From NCBI RefSeq assembly GCF_010501015.1, contig NZ_QVML01000002.1:62001-126000 (forward strand): a DNA stretch of 64,000 nt, given 5' to 3'. This DNA is from Bacteroides sp. 214 (GTDB taxonomy: Bacteria > Bacteroidota > Bacteroidia > Bacteroidales > Bacteroidaceae). Under the pieces are notes generated by a model. It did not search any database. It saw only the letters and a list, made by a program, of their open reading frames with translations, and had not been told where the DNA came from. Within the stretch, counting starts at the first letter, position 1; each line of letters opens with the position of its first letter. A program made the translations under genes and the position numbers. This document shows, piece by piece, positions 63,811 to 64,000 of the stretch.

Positions 63811-63993
63811 ATGCCTATGAAAAAAAGAACTACTACTTCTCTATCCACAAATATCTCTGGTAAAGCAACAGAAAAGCATAAGTTTCCTATGGCTCCAAGT
63901 GAGCGAACTATATTGCTTTTGAAACTTTTTGCGCGGAACTATCATGTGGAATCCGAACTTCCTGCAGGAATGCAAGGAGTTGTGCTGAGTTAA
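63811..63993 (+). CDS. small protein downstream of the sigma factor
   Basis: 60 residues from ATG 63811 (63817 is a second start). A basic Thr/Ser-rich N-terminus precedes APSERTILLLKLFARNY and ESELPAGMQGVVLS, the pattern (PSE-x-T, hydrophobic helix, FAR-x-Y, LP-x-G) of small proteins I recall near sigma genes in Bacteroidales. A link to the sigma factor is inferred from position only. It has its own promoter box, which favours a real gene. Confidence 0.6.
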   Translation: MPMKKRTTTSLSTNISGKATEKHKFPMAPSERTILLLKLFARNYHVESELPAGMQGVVLS

Positions 63994-64000
63994 TAAAAAG

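Overview
The window is a chromosomal segment of a Bacteroidota bacterium, most likely a Bacteroides-like member of the Bacteroidales. Evidence: a fused LpxC-FabZ in an lpxD-lpxC/fabZ-lpxA block, a GH92 lipoprotein, M56 peptidases carrying TonB-plug-like segments, many lipoproteins, a flavodiiron protein typical of anaerobes, and repeated TAnnTTTG boxes (the Bacteroides -7 promoter element), several with TTTG 19-20 bp upstream. No rRNA, tRNA, CRISPR array, insertion sequence or prophage was seen.

Layout. 1-5.0 kb: Skp/OmpH-like lipoprotein and a small membrane protein (-), pepD, a beta-helix lipoprotein and a secreted endonuclease/phosphatase-like protein (+). 5.0-9.0 kb: dnaX followed by a GH92 mannosidase (-). 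9.1-12 kb: FtsB/DivIC-like protein, a membrane protein and a glycosidase-like lipoprotein (+). 12-17.9 kb: DUF3108 protein, nagB, flavodiiron protein, hybrid histidine kinase and a radical SAM protein (-). 18.2-19.2 kb: divergent HxlR regulator and cupin. 19.2-29.2 kb: a run of minus-strand genes (pectin-lyase-fold protein, EamA transporter, Sua5/YciO, AsmA, Pif1-like helicase with TPRs, DUF486 protein, HAD phosphatase). 29.2-31.3 kb: PatB-like lyase convergent with an amidinotransferase-fold protein. 31.9-34.8 kb: SPFH, hydrolase, Arc-like and membrane-protein operon. 36-40.5 kb: BlaI/M56 pair, Ntn hydrolase, TlpA-like protein. 40.5-50.1 kb: miaA unit and a purM-prfA-pyrF-HD-lpxD-lpxC/fabZ-lpxA block (-). 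50.5-56.5 kb: phoH-purC-ubiE/menG-aroE-hydrolase-TPM-lemA (-). 56.6-57.3 kb: DUF5715 lipoprotein. 57.3-62.3 kb: two tandem paralogous membrane sensors, the first a histidine-kinase-like protein without phospho-His or ATPase domain, the second a complete kinase. 63.1-64 kb: ECF sigma factor and a small protein.

Most genes are housekeeping (envelope lipid A, purine/pyrimidine, translation, replication). The most unusual content is between genes. All five intergenic gaps above 300 bp hold short-word repeats spaced 22 bp apart (two DNA turns), and the word differs from gap to gap: GCCATAAGC and CTGACTG-type words near 18.0 kb and 31.5 kb, TGCCAACGCGTTGGCA near 42.2 kb, ACTTTGTTTTT near 50.3 kb, GTTAACCAC near 62.65 kb. 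The 18.1 and 31.7 kb gaps additionally share a TTCAC element in opposite orientation, with the same number, orientation pattern and spacing of half-sites. I know of no named family with this behaviour.

Regulatory sites readable from sequence include a BlaI-type promoter with two 17-bp dyads, a dyad around the SPFH-operon promoter that fits autoregulation by its Arc-like protein, dyads between hxlR and the cupin gene, and several intrinsic terminators.
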